Source of the DNA: Scalesia atractyloides
Lineage: Eukaryota > Streptophyta > Magnoliopsida > Asterales > Asteraceae
Reading direction: 5' to 3'
NCBI GenBank assembly: GCA_947069175.1
Contig: CAMTDV010000018.1
Location: 40,436,869-40,500,868 of the forward strand
Length of the DNA: 64,000 nucleotides
Below are positions 49,187 to 60,287 of the stretch, piece after piece. How positions within the stretch are numbered: the first letter of the stretch is position 1; each line of letters starts with the position of its first letter. The notes beneath the pieces were generated by a model that worked only from the letters and a program-made list of their open reading frames with translations, ran no database searches and had not been told where the DNA came from. The position numbers and the translations under genes are program-made.

Positions 49187-50003
49187 GGTGTTGTTTGTTT
49201 TTTTCAACAAGTACTTCCTGATCTCTTATGTCTGCGTCACGCAGACTTTTGGGTCTGAAGACTATTTATTTTCTAGAAGACATTTCACTTAAAAAGGTAT
49301 GCCAGACCTCTTCTTGATGCAGACTAGGAAATGGGTCTTCTCACCTTTCTTCCTTTTTTCCTTTTTTCCTCATCACACCCACAGACACAACTCCTTCTCC
49401 TCCATCCCTCCTCCTCCCACCTCAGCCACCTACACAACACCACCACTTCCACAGCGTCGACACCTCCACCTCCTCCGCCACCACCTCCACTTCCTCCGCC
49501 TCCGCCACCACCTCCACAGCCGCCGTCACCTATCCCACTCTCCACAGCCACCGTCATATCTGCCAGCCTCCACAGCCATGTAGATTGGCCACCCTCGACA
49601 AGTCAGGTAAGTGAAATTTGTTCCGATTGAGTTTCTGACCACTTAAATTCAATCTTTTTGATTTTTTGGCAAACGTGGTAGGTGGTTGGACGGTGGTTCC
49701 GATCGAATCCTTTGTGAGCTTTATGATTGTTGTTCTTAACGGTTTGTGTTGTGAGGTTGATTCGCCTCAGACCATATGTTCATTTTGAGGGTCGGTTCAC
49801 TCGAGGAATTGAAACTAATAGAGTATATATCTGATTATAATGTGTTTCTTTATTTCAAGAATTGTTTTTTTTGTGTTTAATGTTATGAATTGTTAAAGAT
49901 TCTGATTATTTCAATATAGATGTTCATCTTGCAAAAGTTAAAAACAAACAGTCTTTTTCTTGCTGACTGCAGAGGTTTTACCTCTGAAAAAACAAACAGC
50001 ACC
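49187..50003. mobile_element. PIF/Harbinger-type MITE with GC-rich cargo
   Basis: 817 bp. The left end is GGTGTTGTTTGTTTTTTTCA and the right end, reversed, is GGTGCTGTTTGTTTTTTCAG. TTA flanks it at 49184-49186 and 50004-50006. The terminal sequence and 3-bp duplication fit PIF/Harbinger. The middle (49370-49600) is unusually C-rich (CCTCCTCCGCCACCACC) and is followed by a splice-donor-like GTAAGTG (49607). This looks like a captured first exon or leader. Confidence 0.75.
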
Positions 50004-50060
50004 TTAGTAATTTAGATAGTTTAGGAGTGAGAAATTTATAATTGATATTTAGAGTTGTGT

Positions 50061-50088
50061 AATTATATATATATATATATATATATAT
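50061..50088. repeat. AT microsatellite
   Basis: A run of about 12-13 AT dinucleotides. Confidence 0.9.
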
Positions 50089-50154
50089 TCATTTAATAGT
50101 TCATTGAGGGTAAAATAATCATTCATGTGATATGTATAGTTTAGGAAGAGGAAA

Positions 50155-50662
50155 TCTATACATGTAATAAAGTAAATTAATGTGTGATACGTGTCATTCT
50201 GTGAACTCATTTATTTTTAGGTTTTCCCACCTTTTTTTATACTTATCTTATATTAATTAAATAAATTAATTTTAAATCTTATCCTTAGATGAATCCTTCT
50301 ATTTTCCAATGAAATATTATCCTTAAATTCAAATTTGACTATTTTAATTTACTGATAGGTAGATTGAGTTTGAAGGTAATAATAATGATTATCCACAAAC
50401 ATAAGGAATATCGTATGAATGTTTTGGAGTTACCTTGAGATTGAAATTAATAGCTTAGAGTTTCGATAGATGGAGAGAAATAGTAGGATAAAAGGGGTTT
50501 AATATGGCCTTATAAACCCTAGAGTCAGAACAAGATTAAAGAAAAAAATCTTTTTATTAAGTTTAATTTTTCGAATCGGAACACTAAATCAATATTATTA
50601 AGTTCCATTTTTAATTAGGAACATGAAATTAATATTATTGAAGTTTTATTATTGGTTAGTAA
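50155..50662 (+). mobile_element. Helitron-like 5' portion
   Basis: Starts TCTATACATGTAATAAAG after an A. Its next 200 bp (GTGTGATACGTGTCATT, TTTTCCCACCTTTTTTT, AAATCTTATCCTTAG) parallel the following element from 50700. No 3' hairpin end is seen before 50663. It is therefore truncated or interrupted by its relative. Confidence 0.45.
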
Positions 50663-51588
50663 TCTATTCTATATTTATATACTATATAATAAATAAATAA
50701 GCTGTGATATGTGTCATTGATTGTTGGATACATATACTTTTGGTTTTTTCTCACCTTTTTTTCTTAATTATTCTATATCAATTAAATAGATAATAAATTA
50801 ATATTAAATCTTATTTTAAAAAAAAAAATTTCTATTATTCTAATAATATATTATCCTCAAATATATTATTCATTTTAGTTTTCATCATTAAAAAAATATT
50901 ATATCAACTTTATAACATTAAGTTATAAATCAAATTGTATATGTTTTTATTTTCATTATTAAATAAAAATATCATATTTTGTTTTTATTACATAATTTAT
51001 TAATCAAATTGTATATAACTTTCATATTATTGATATATATAATTAGATTTATTCAACTCGTTAAATACACGATTTTTTTAATATGTAACTTGCTTTTATC
51101 ATTCAAATGACTGCTCATGATTTCCTTCTTGAATAACGTATTTTACCATTGTATCTTCTTTTCAAGCACCATCTTTGCGATAATCCTATCCATCGTGTAT
51201 TGAGTATAGTCATTAGTTTTTTTAAATATAACTATTTTATTACTTTGTATATAACATTAGATTTATTCAAACCATGTAATAAAATGGGTTTTTAAAAGAT
51301 ATAACTTTTTTTATTATTTAGTATAAAGAATTACATCTATCAATTTGTATAATAAACGGAGTTTTTTAAGATATAACTTTTTTAATTATTTGGTATATAA
51401 AGTTACATTTATTCAACTAGTACAATATACAATGTTCTTAAAGATATAACCTTTTTGTTGTTTAATATATAAAATAACATTTATTCAACACGTGTAATAA
51501 ACAAGATTTTTAAAGATATATTGTTTTATTATTTAGTATATAAAATTTTATTTATTTAACCCGTGTAAATCACGGGGTTCTAACCTAG
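50663..51588 (+). mobile_element. Non-autonomous Helitron
   Basis: The 5' end is TCTATTCTATATTTATATAC after A. The 3' end has the hairpin CCCGTG-TAAAT-CACGGG (51560-51576), then nine bases, then CTAG, followed by T. TC at one end, hairpin plus CTAG at the other, and insertion between A and T are Helitron hallmarks. 926 bp, AT-rich, no Rep/helicase coding. Confidence 0.7.
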
Positions 51589-51740
51589 TATGTAATATAT
51601 ATGGTTTAGGAAGAAGAAATATGTAATTGATTTAAGAGTTAGATAAATATATAATAATAATCTTAAAACCCGGATGCATGTATATACTCTAGTTTGTAAC
51701 CCTATCATTAAGCAGATTAGATAATTCCAGTAATACTTAA

Positions 51741-52514
51741 GGGGGCGTTTGGTTCACGAAATGTTTTGAATTGGAATTGGAATTTATATAGGAATTAAAT
51801 TTTGAAGGAATTAGATTTGGAATTTAAACATTCCAATTGGAATTGGAAATTGTTGGAATTGGAATCTCAATTCCCTTTTTATTGTGTTTGGTTGTCAAAT
51901 GAATTGGAATTCATCACCCCGACACGCACATTCAAAATGGTATGGGTCAAAACTGTTCGCGTCGAAATGGTACGAGTGGAAAATGTTCGCGTCGAAACGG
52001 TGCGCGTCAAAACGGTTCGCGTCAAAATAGTTTGATTCAAAATGGTTCGTGTCAAAACGGTACCGGTCGAAACGGTTCGCGTGGAGACGGTTCAATTCGA
52101 AACGGTACGGGTCAAATAGTTCACGTCGAAACGGTTCGATTCGAAACGGTTCGCGTCGAAACGGTGCGGGTCGAAACGGTCTGGTTCGACACGGTCCGGC
52201 TTAAAAGGGTTCGTGTTGAAACGGCGCGATTCGAAACGGTACGGGTCGAAACCGTTCGAGTCGAAACAGTCGAAGATTCCAATGAATTTACTTTAATTCC
52301 TTCACATATAGGAATGATTTTGAATTCCTTTAGTTAAATGAATTTGAAGGAATTCATGCGTAATTCCAATTTCAATTCATTGTCAACCAAACACATGAAG
52401 ATTGGAATTGAGATTCTAATTCCATTAAATTCTGTGAACCAAACACAATAAAAGATAGAATTCAGATTCCAATTTCCTTAAATTCCATTGAATTCCTGCG
52501 AACCAAACGCCCCC
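51741..52514. mobile_element. PIF/Harbinger-type MITE carrying a minisatellite
   Basis: 774 bp. Inverted ends are GGGGGCGTTTGGTTC at both sides, flanked by TAA at 51738-51740 and 52515-52517. The empty target is preserved in a nearby duplicate (52581-52628), which confirms the 3-bp duplication. Inside the ends are GAATTGGAATT-rich subterminal repeats, then the 15-bp satellite. Confidence 0.85.
51946..52270. repeat. 15-bp minisatellite inside the MITE
   Basis: About 22 diverged units like GGTTCGCGTCGAAAC. Because 15 is a multiple of three, it stays open in several frames on both strands (VRVET repeats forward, RFDAN-like repeats reverse). I do not regard it as a gene. It is rich in CG dinucleotides in an AT-rich setting. 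Confidence 0.9.
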
Positions 52515-52580
52515 TAAGTATTTATCTAATATCCGATCCAGAAAAAAAATCTATATAGTTACCTGTCATTGTATAAAGTA

Positions 52581-52640
52581 GATTAGTGAATTCCAGTAAT
52601 ACTTAAGTATTTATCTAATATCCCATCCAAAAGTAAATCT
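52581..52640. repeat. Duplicate of the MITE flank with empty target site
   Basis: GAATTCCAGTAATACTTAAG and the following TATTTATCTAATATC match the sequence on the two sides of the MITE (51724-51740 joined to 52515-52540), but without the insertion. Confidence 0.85.
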
Positions 52641-52939
52641 ATTTAGTTAATTTGTTACTTGTTTTATTTATTTATTTGTAGTTTTCACTCTGCCACGGTC
52701 TTAAATATATACCTGTGGACTTCACCCACACAGTATATTGTGGGGCTAATTCACTTGTTATGACACTCAGTATGATAACTTAAAGAAAAAACAAAAAAAT
52801 AAAATGAAAAATATAGTAATCTAAACTTGAAAAAGATAAGTCAAAAAATTCTTTTTTTTGAAAGTTGTTTAAAAGAATTGTATGTTAGGGCCAACGATAT
52901 GGGTGTGAAGTTTAGTTTATCATCCCATATCCGTTGGCT
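52641..52939. other. AT-rich DNA with a 49-bp imperfect palindrome
   Basis: The palindrome spans 52890-52938. GCCAACGATATGGG pairs with CCCATATCCGTTGGC across a 20-bp loop. It may be a MITE relic or a folded RNA; nothing else is recognisable. Confidence 0.6.
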
Positions 52940-53159
52940 ATTTTAAAACCAATTAAGGCATCAACATTGGAAAAATAAACCCCACCAAAGGATGAGAGGT
53001 GGAAAAATTTTAAACAAGCAAAACTCAATTTACCATTGCTTGATGCCATAATAAAGGTTCCTGCTCATGTAGGTGCTTGAAAGAGTTGAGCACCGAGAAA
53101 CGGCACAACAAACTACCGAAACAATTTGACTTAATCTCGCACGTTAGTGCCGTTTTATC

Positions 53160-53636
53160 GAGTGCCCTCCCTCAAAAAGCTTAAGATCCAAGAGATCCTC
53201 TTATTCCAATCCAAATTGGTAAATTTAAAATTAAGAGGGCGTTCCTAGATCTTGGAGCTTGTGTGAGTATCTTGCCTGGGAGTCTGTACGACCAATATGA
53301 TTTTGGTCCTTTGAAAAATTTTGACACTCCCGTGGTGTTGGCCGATCAGACTCCCACGCATCCAAGGGGATGGTGGAAGATGTGATAGTGAAGGTTGAAG
53401 ACTGCTATTACCTAATTGACATTAGTCCAAACAACAAGAAATGTGCTACGGTTGGTAGGATTGGAGAAACAAAGAAGAAACCGGCCATGAGGAAGAAGGA
53501 GAAAAAGTCGCCTCAAGAAAAGAAGGAAGAAGAGGAGTTGAGGAAGTTGGGCCCGTTCGGAAATAGATGGTATGAATCACCGGTCGGTGATGTGGAAGAG
53601 TTCGTGGGCGACAAGCACTCCGTTCAACCACCATGA
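53160..53636 (+). pseudogene. Gypsy F protease remnant with charged tail
   Basis: SAVLSSALPQKA leads to IPIQIGKFKIKRAFLDLGA, where DLG stands at the protease active site as in Athila-group elements. Next come CVSILPGSLYDQYDF and MVEDVIVKVEDC. The frame then runs into a Lys/Glu-rich stretch (MRKKEKKSPQEKKEEEELR) and ends with TGA at 53634-53636 where RT should follow. This is probably a deletion fusion. No activity expected. Confidence 0.7.
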
Positions 53637-55513
53637 GGTGGTATGTTATTTGTTGTTGTATATTATTTTTAGTTATTTTGTTTTGTTTAGTTTTAGCTTT
53701 CTTGTATTTTCTTTCCTTTTGTATCTTGTTTAGTAGTTAAATAAACGTTGTGGTGTGTTCACTACATAAACCTCACGACACTTACTTGTTCTCCCGAGCT
53801 ATCGGGAGGTTTAAAAGGGCTTGTTGCATAAGCTAAATGAAACCATGATTCCTACGAAAGTGAGTTAGGTTGTTGTTGTATATTATTTTTCCACATAAAT
53901 CAAAAGTAAATTAACATATGGTTTGGTGATATTCTTGTAAAAATGATAGAACTAGGTCGCTAACAAATTTGATGGTTGTGAGAAGCATGCTTCTACATAA
54001 GGGTTGAGATTTGTAGGCACACCATGTTCGTGAGACAATCAAGTTTATTGAAGAACGAAGAGCATATGAGGAATGAACTAAATACCAGGTGCATACGTTT
54101 CTTTTTACTTTTAACTTTTAGTTAGCGAATAAGTGGACTGTATTATGTATCTTATTTTCCGAGGTGAAATTTTGGGGAGCTTAGTCGTGTCACATCCCTT
54201 GTGCGTTTTAAAAGCTCTATTTCCACACATTGAGAACAATGTTGACCTCAAGTGTGGGGATGGGGAGAAAAAGTTTTTCGATTTTGACTCGTTCACTTAA
54301 ATACTACACATTGAGGACAATGTTGAGCTCAAGTATGGGGATGGGGGAAATTTCAAAAAATTTTTCAAAAATGTCTTTGTTTGAAGCAATCTAAAAGGCA
54401 CAAGTAACTAAGTGAATGAGGGATGGCACAACCCATTTGGTCTTTTATCATGGTCAAGTTCAAGTTAATAGCATGACAGGTATTTAGCGGATGGTTATTT
54501 GGGAATAATTCGCATAAGAAACTAATAATTTATGCATATCACATATCGTACCCTTTATATATGTGAGATCTTTGAGCCACCTTTATACATCATATATTTC
54601 TTTGTTTGAGTGGACCATTAGTCATGTTTGTAGAACTTACATCTTTTGATATGTTTGAGACCATAGACCGAGTACAAGCACTAGAATGATTAAGGCATTA
54701 GGTAAACCTTTTTTATTTTACACAATTTGCTTACACTTACCCGAAATCTATCCCCTAGTCGCCAACTTTAAGCCTAAGCCTTTCGTTTGATCACCCCAAT
54801 TAGCCCTTAACCATTAAACCTCTTTTAACTCGTGTGATGAAAATTTGATCTTAGGATTAGTTGTTTGTAAAGTTGCATTGTTAAAAAAATCGAAGATACA
54901 GAAAATGTTATGAAAAATATGAGAAAAATCGTTGAGAAAAACACAAAAAGATGCGTGGTAGTTGTTGAATAAAAGGCGAACGCTTTTGCCTATTAGTTTG
55001 TCGACTTTTGTTTAGTCGGTTTAGTGTAGTTGTTTGTAATAAAAGTCAAATTTTCATCACCTTGGCCACTTTCAAATATCCTATTCCATACCCTTAGCCT
55101 AACCCCATTACAACCCTTTTAAAGACCTTTTGACTTGTGCTTAGTATTCGTGTTCGGTGGTGGAGAATGATTGAGTTGCAAGCCTACGCGGATACTTGTT
55201 CTATTCGGTTTTGAGTGATCACTTTAAAAGTGCTAATACACCATTAAATTAGCCAATTTGTAAACCGAGGGGAGAGAACATTGTGAGGGGTATGCATGAC
55301 TTGTGGGTTTCAAGGGCGGGTTAATCTTGGAAAACCATTTTTATGTGATTAGTCCTTTATCGCTAAATATTTTGAAAATTGTAAAAATCTAGAACCGGGT
55401 ATGACATTAGACTTTAACTTACGTCTCGAGAATGGGAAGTGTATTTCTCATTCGACCCACATGAAAGTGAAAAACAGATTTGCTTGAGGGCAAGCAAAGG
55501 ACAAGTGTGGGGA
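53637..55513 (+). other. Gypsy F non-coding spacer with polypurine-like repeats
   Basis: No coding domain seen. A segment CACATTGAG(A/G)ACAATGTTGA...CTCAAGT(G/A)TGGGGATGGGG occurs twice (about 54225-54265 and 54307-54346). A related GGACAAGTGTGGGGATG immediately precedes the LTR at about 55499-55515. In the Tat/Athila group such a sequence is the polypurine tract region. Confidence 0.6.
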
Positions 55514-57047
55514 TGTGATACGTGGTCGAAAACCGATGATCACTTATGCTTAAGTTGATGTTTCTACATAGATTTTAATCTTGAATAGCCTACTTATAAT
55601 GTGATTTATGTCTTACAGGTCTAAGAGAGTTTAAGGAGCTATTCGGGAGCTTTACGGAGCACCGGGAGCGAACAGGGTCAACCGAGGATGTGAAATGAAC
55701 AAAATCGGGTTAACCACGAAGATTGGATGTGTTTTGGGGGGATGATAATGGATTTAAAATGAAGATATTTGAAGATTGCATGATAGAGGGTTGAATTACG
55801 AGTACGTGGCCGAAAACGGTGAGTAAAACGGAGCTATAACGAAGAAGTTATGAAGAAAACAAAAAATGGGATTTAGAGGCACCGTCGGCGACGCCCAAAA
55901 GGGCCGTCGGCGACGCCCTCTGCATTGTTTCGTCGGCCAGGAACCTTCGTAAACAGTAGAATTAGCCGTCGGATGAAACTAAGACTTCCAGGGGCCGTCA
56001 GGGACGCCCTAAATGGCCTTCGGCGACGCCCCTTCCTTTGTCACTTCGCAAAACTTTGATTTCGGTTGTTGGGGGACGGGTTATATCAATGCTTTTGACC
56101 TTATTCTTGGGAGTTACGAGTTGACTGAGTTTGAAGCAAGTTCTTGGAGCCACAATCACCCACCATCATCATAATCCATCAATTCAATCCATCTGAATCA
56201 TCCGATTTCAGTCTTCAATCATAACCCTAACATGATCACCATCACCTTCATCATCAATCCTTTCATCCATTCATCACCACCATCCAACATAAACCCTAAT
56301 CATCATCCATCTCCATTACCAAGCTTCAAGATGTCAAGACTCGAGCTATCATTCCTCGTTGATCATGTTCCGTTCACCATGAGCGGCTAATTCCCGGAGG
56401 TTTCACCCGGGTGTAGATTTTTGTAAGGTTTAGGGTTTGTTTATGAATTCTAGTTGATTTTTGACAAATTGGTTTGTCTTTTGAATTGATTGATAATTAT
56501 CTTGCATTTGAACTACATTTGCGAATTGTCGAGTGATTATAAAATTTGACTTTGCAAAATGAGTTTGTGTAATTATGCTTTATCAATCGAAAGGATTTAA
56601 TTGTCCAAAGTAACGAAGTGCATTGTGGTCTGTTGTCTATAACGTTGATAGAAATTGGAACCTAAGCTTTGTGATATCAAAACCGTTAATACAAGTTCAA
56701 TTGAATCAATCTAAAGTTGTTAGAAACCCTAGGCTTTACAATTATCTAACCGGCTGTGAACCTTGTTTTCTCATCATTGTTTACAGTCGTTAATTAAGTT
56801 TTTTTGTAATCGTTTGAATTTAGTAGTTAAGTAATCAAACCAAAATTTTTGGTTTATTACGACACCCTTTTCAAACAAACAAAATTAATCATTTCTTTAG
56901 CAAGCTTCATAAAGTGACACATCTGTTTAAATCAATCATATCCGATCGCAAACCACAGACTCTTCGTGGTCCGACCCCTTACTACCACTAACGCATTGTT
57001 AAGGGTAATTCGGGACTATAAATATTATCTTTGACCGGAGCGCGACA
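55514..57047 (+). repeat. Gypsy F LTR (3')
   Basis: Begins TGTGATACGTGGTCG after the purine tract. Its end at GACCGGAGCGCGACA (57047) is inferred from similarity in style to Tat LTR ends. It contains four copies of a GC-rich motif close to GCCGTCGGCGACGCC (about 55880-56032), standing out from the AT-rich rest. Confidence 0.55.
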
Positions 57048-57992
57048 TTCTGATCAACCAACCATAAGAGAGGTTGTAAGCATTTGGACATAGGTTTGAG
57101 ATGAGTTAGACTCAAGTTTGATAAGTTTAAACAAGTTTTGAAACAGTTTAAAACACAACAGAAAGTTTCGGACACTTTAGGTGCATTTCCAGGTCTGGAT
57201 TCTCCATGGAGAACCCATGGATTCAAACCTAAAGATTATTCAAGTAATTAGAAAGAAGAATCAAGTGATTTCGTTGAGTTTTGAGCAAGTTATGCTCACT
57301 TTTGTAAGAGGGTATGAATCTGCCCGAAAATTCTGATGTTGCAAGGTTTTGGAACAATTTGAGAGTGATTTAGGAAGGATTAGAGAGTTTTGAAAGTGGA
57401 AAATGGCTTGGAGAAGGTGTGTATTTATAGGGGAGGTCTTTGTGTTAGTTGGAGGGTGATTAAAGAGGGTTTAAAGGTGATTGGGGAGGTTGAAAATAGT
57501 GGGATTCGTGCAAGAATCGCGAGCCAAAACACATTCTGCCTGCCTAGGACCCCTTGCGGACTGTAAGGGTTTCCCCTTGCGGTCCGTAAGGACCTGGTCC
57601 GGGTAACAATGTTGTTTTTAGTTGTTTTGTTCAAATATGACGGGTTTTTTAATGCTATCCTAATGTATAGGATGATTAAAGCATTATAAGCACAAGTATC
57701 ATGTCACAAAATATATGTATGTATAAAATGGTCGAGATCGAGTATAAACATCTCGTATAATGTACGTATAAGGTATCAATGTCACGTATTAGTAAGTATT
57801 TCATGTTTTCGAGTATGAGCATCATGTATAAGTATGTATGATTGTGTATAACAAGTATTGTGATAAAAATATGTTCCATTATGATTCAAGTCTCGATTAC
57901 AACGAAAATACGGAAGCGAGATAATGGTTTTCGAAGATAGAAATGCACGACTATCTTTCTAAACATGGAAAGTATAGAAACGTAGGGCATTA
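57048..57992 (-). repeat. Gypsy G 3' LTR, probably truncated at its left end
   Basis: Its right end, GGGCATTACA at 57992, abuts the polypurine tract. The minus strand has a TATA-like CTATAAATACACACC (about 57418-57432). Upstream of that is a diverged form of the paired dyad of gypsy C (57553-57590). The left end meets element F with no recognisable LTR terminus. Confidence 0.6.
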
Positions 57993-58010
57993 CAGTCTCC
58001 CCTCCTTTAG
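57993..58010 (-). promoter_or_regulatory. Gypsy G polypurine tract
   Basis: The minus strand reads TAAAGGAGGGGAGAC immediately before TGTAATGCCC. Confidence 0.8.
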
Positions 58011-58079
58011 GAAATTTCGTCCCGAAATTTAGGAAGATGCAACGAATAGATGCGGATACTTAGTCTTCATATCACTCTC

Positions 58080-59350
58080 GAGTTCCCAAGTAAACTCAGC
58101 ACCACGTTTTCCTTCCCATCAAACCTTGACGATAGGGATTCGACTGCGCCTTAGTTGCTTGATTCCTCGGTCCATGATTTCGACCGGTTTCTCCATGAAG
58201 TGTAGTGTATCGTTGATTTGAAGATCTTTGAGTGGAACTTGAAGTCCTTCTTCAGCTAAACATTTCTTTATGTTGGAAACATGAAAAACTGGATTAACAT
58301 TGTTGAGAGCTTGAGGTACGTCCAGTCGATATGCCACCTTGCCAATCCTTTCGAGAATCTTGAAAGGACCTACGTAGCGAGGAGCGAGTTTGCCTTTCTT
58401 ACCAAAACGAACAACACCCTTCAAAGGGGATACCTTGAGAAGTACTTGATCACCAACATTAAATTCCAAAGGCTTGCGCCTCTTGTCTGCGTAACTCTTT
58501 TGACGATTTCGAGCTTTGAGGAGGTTATCACGGATTTGTAGTATCTTGTCCGTCGTCTCTTGTATTAATTCGGGACTGGTGATCTGAACATCTCCAATCT
58601 CGTGCCAACATATAAGCGAACAGCACTTACAACCATACAATGCTTCAAATGGAGCCATTTGAATACTGGCGTGATAACTATTATTGTACGAGAATTCTAC
58701 CAAAGGTAAGTGCGAATCCAAATTGCCGCCAAAATCAATTACGCAAGACCGAAGCATATCTTCCAAAGTTTAGATTGTACGCTCGGTTTGACCATCAGAC
58801 TGAGGATGAAAAGCGGTGCTAAGGTGAAGACGAGTGCCAAGGGCCGATTGAAATGTTTGCTAAAGGCGAGAGGTGAAACGAGCATCGCGATCAGAGATAA
58901 TATCGAGAGGAGTACCATGACGACTGATGGCTTCATCCGTATAGATACGAGCCAATTTCTCGACTTTAATCTTCACGAATGGCGAGGAAATGAGAAGATT
59001 TGGTCAATTGGTCAATGATAACCCAAATAATGTCACGGCCAGACGAAGTACGAGGCAATTTGGTAACAAAATCCATGGCAATGCTCTCCCATTTCCAGAC
59101 AGTGACTTCTGGTTGTTCGAGCAAACCAGAGGGACGCTGATGTTCAGCCTTGACTTTGGAACACGTAAGACACTTTGAGACATAAAGGGCGATATCTTTC
59201 TTCATCCCAGGCCACCAATAAGATGCTCGAAGATCATGATACATCTTGTCGGCGCCAGGATGAATGGAGTATCGGGATTTGTGGGCTTCGTCCATCAAGG
59301 TGTTTCGAAGGTTAAGACGATCGGGATCCAAATGCGACCATGGTAGTAGA
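58080..59350 (-). pseudogene. Gypsy G integrase with chromodomain-like tail
   Basis: From the right: HHCC region (HPGADKMYHDL, WWPGMKKDIA, CLTCSKVKAEHQ, 59331 onwards), core with MDFVTKLPRT and ISDRDARF, then stops (about 58862 and 58770) before TLEDMLRSCVIDFGGN. The segment 58766-58119 gives the rest with KWK-type tail (GKLAPRYVGPFKILERIG, NPVFHVSNIKKCL, EKPVEIMDRGIKQLRR). Closely related to C and H. Broken by at least two stops. Confidence 0.88.
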
Positions 59351-59399
59351 GAATACCATCGGGCTTAGCTTCGAGTGAGTTTTCGACTCCACATCAACT

Positions 59400-59818
59400 C
59401 GTTATCGAGGTTACCCTCGTTAATGACGGCAAATTATGCGTGGCGAATTAACTCGTTGAGTTTTCCCGCGATTTGGTAGCAACGAACACTCTTAACATGA
59501 GTCTTACGACTGAGTGCATCGGCCACAACATTCGCCTTACCCGGGTGGTAGCGAATTTCGCAGTCGTAGTCGTTTAACAATTCTACCTAATGACGTTGAC
59601 ACATGTTGAGTTCCTTTTGATCAAAGATATGTTGGAGGCTCTTGTGGTCGGTGAAGACCATACACTTCGTACTATAAAGGTAGTGTCGCCAAATCTTTAT
59701 TGCAAAAACAATTGCACCAAGTTCAAGGTCGTGCGTAGTATAGTTTTTCTCATGAATTTTGAGTTGTCTCGACGCGTAAGTGAGATAACCTTGTCTTGTT
59801 GCATAAGAACGCAACCAA
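59400..59818 (-). pseudogene. Gypsy G RNase H, interrupted by H
   Basis: The minus frame from 59814 reads YASRQLKIHEKNYTTHDLEL, then ALKIW-type IWRHYLY and FTDHKSLQHIFDQKELNM, and ends in LLNDYDCEIRYHPGKANV-like sequence near 59570-59530. Its N-terminal part and RT are not to the left; element H enters at 59819, so they must lie beyond the window. Confidence 0.85.
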
Positions 59819-60287
59819 TGTCACACCCCGACCCGCAGCGGAAAATAAGAATCGGGGCATAATTGGGTTATCACCAAAGCACATGACATTTACTATTATG
59901 TTTCATAATTAATAAAGTCAAAGTTACATTTTCAAACATCCAAACATGTTCATTCAATACAAAGGAAATAACCAAACATAACAATCCCAATACTAAATCG
60001 TTTATTCTTCTAATCCAGGTCCTATGTGTTCCTAGCTGCTGCTGGTTCACCTGTATCATGTGTAAAATGGGAGTTTTTGGGTCAACATAAGTTGGCGAGT
60101 GAACCTTATTAGATAAACATTTGATAATGATTTTTATGGTTAGTTTATCAATGAAATATTGTGCATAATCATAAAAGAGCAAATGTAAGTAATCAAGCAT
60201 TGGCAAATAGCAGTTACAATTATAACATACAATAACACTTGATAGCATACATGAACATACCAATATCATACGATAACTAACATAAAT

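Larger units (their letters stand above)
52940..57047 (+). mobile_element. Tat/Athila-like Ty3/gypsy remnant F
   Basis: A gag-end/protease remnant (52940-53636) is followed by a long spacer, polypurine-like repeats and an LTR (55514-57047). No RT, RNase H or integrase is present. The protease type and the AAGTGTGGGGATG-TGTGATA junction before the LTR are characteristic of the Tat/Athila group; this is from family knowledge. The 5' LTR is not seen. Confidence 0.65.

Noticed and set aside
49299..49630. Proline-rich and histidine-rich small proteins
   Set aside because: Both strands and several frames are open because of CCTCCGCCACC repeats; no conserved domain, and it lies inside a MITE.
51802..52337. 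VRVET pentapeptide-repeat protein
   Set aside because: A 15-bp DNA repeat forces periodic open frames on both strands; no start context or neighbours of a gene.
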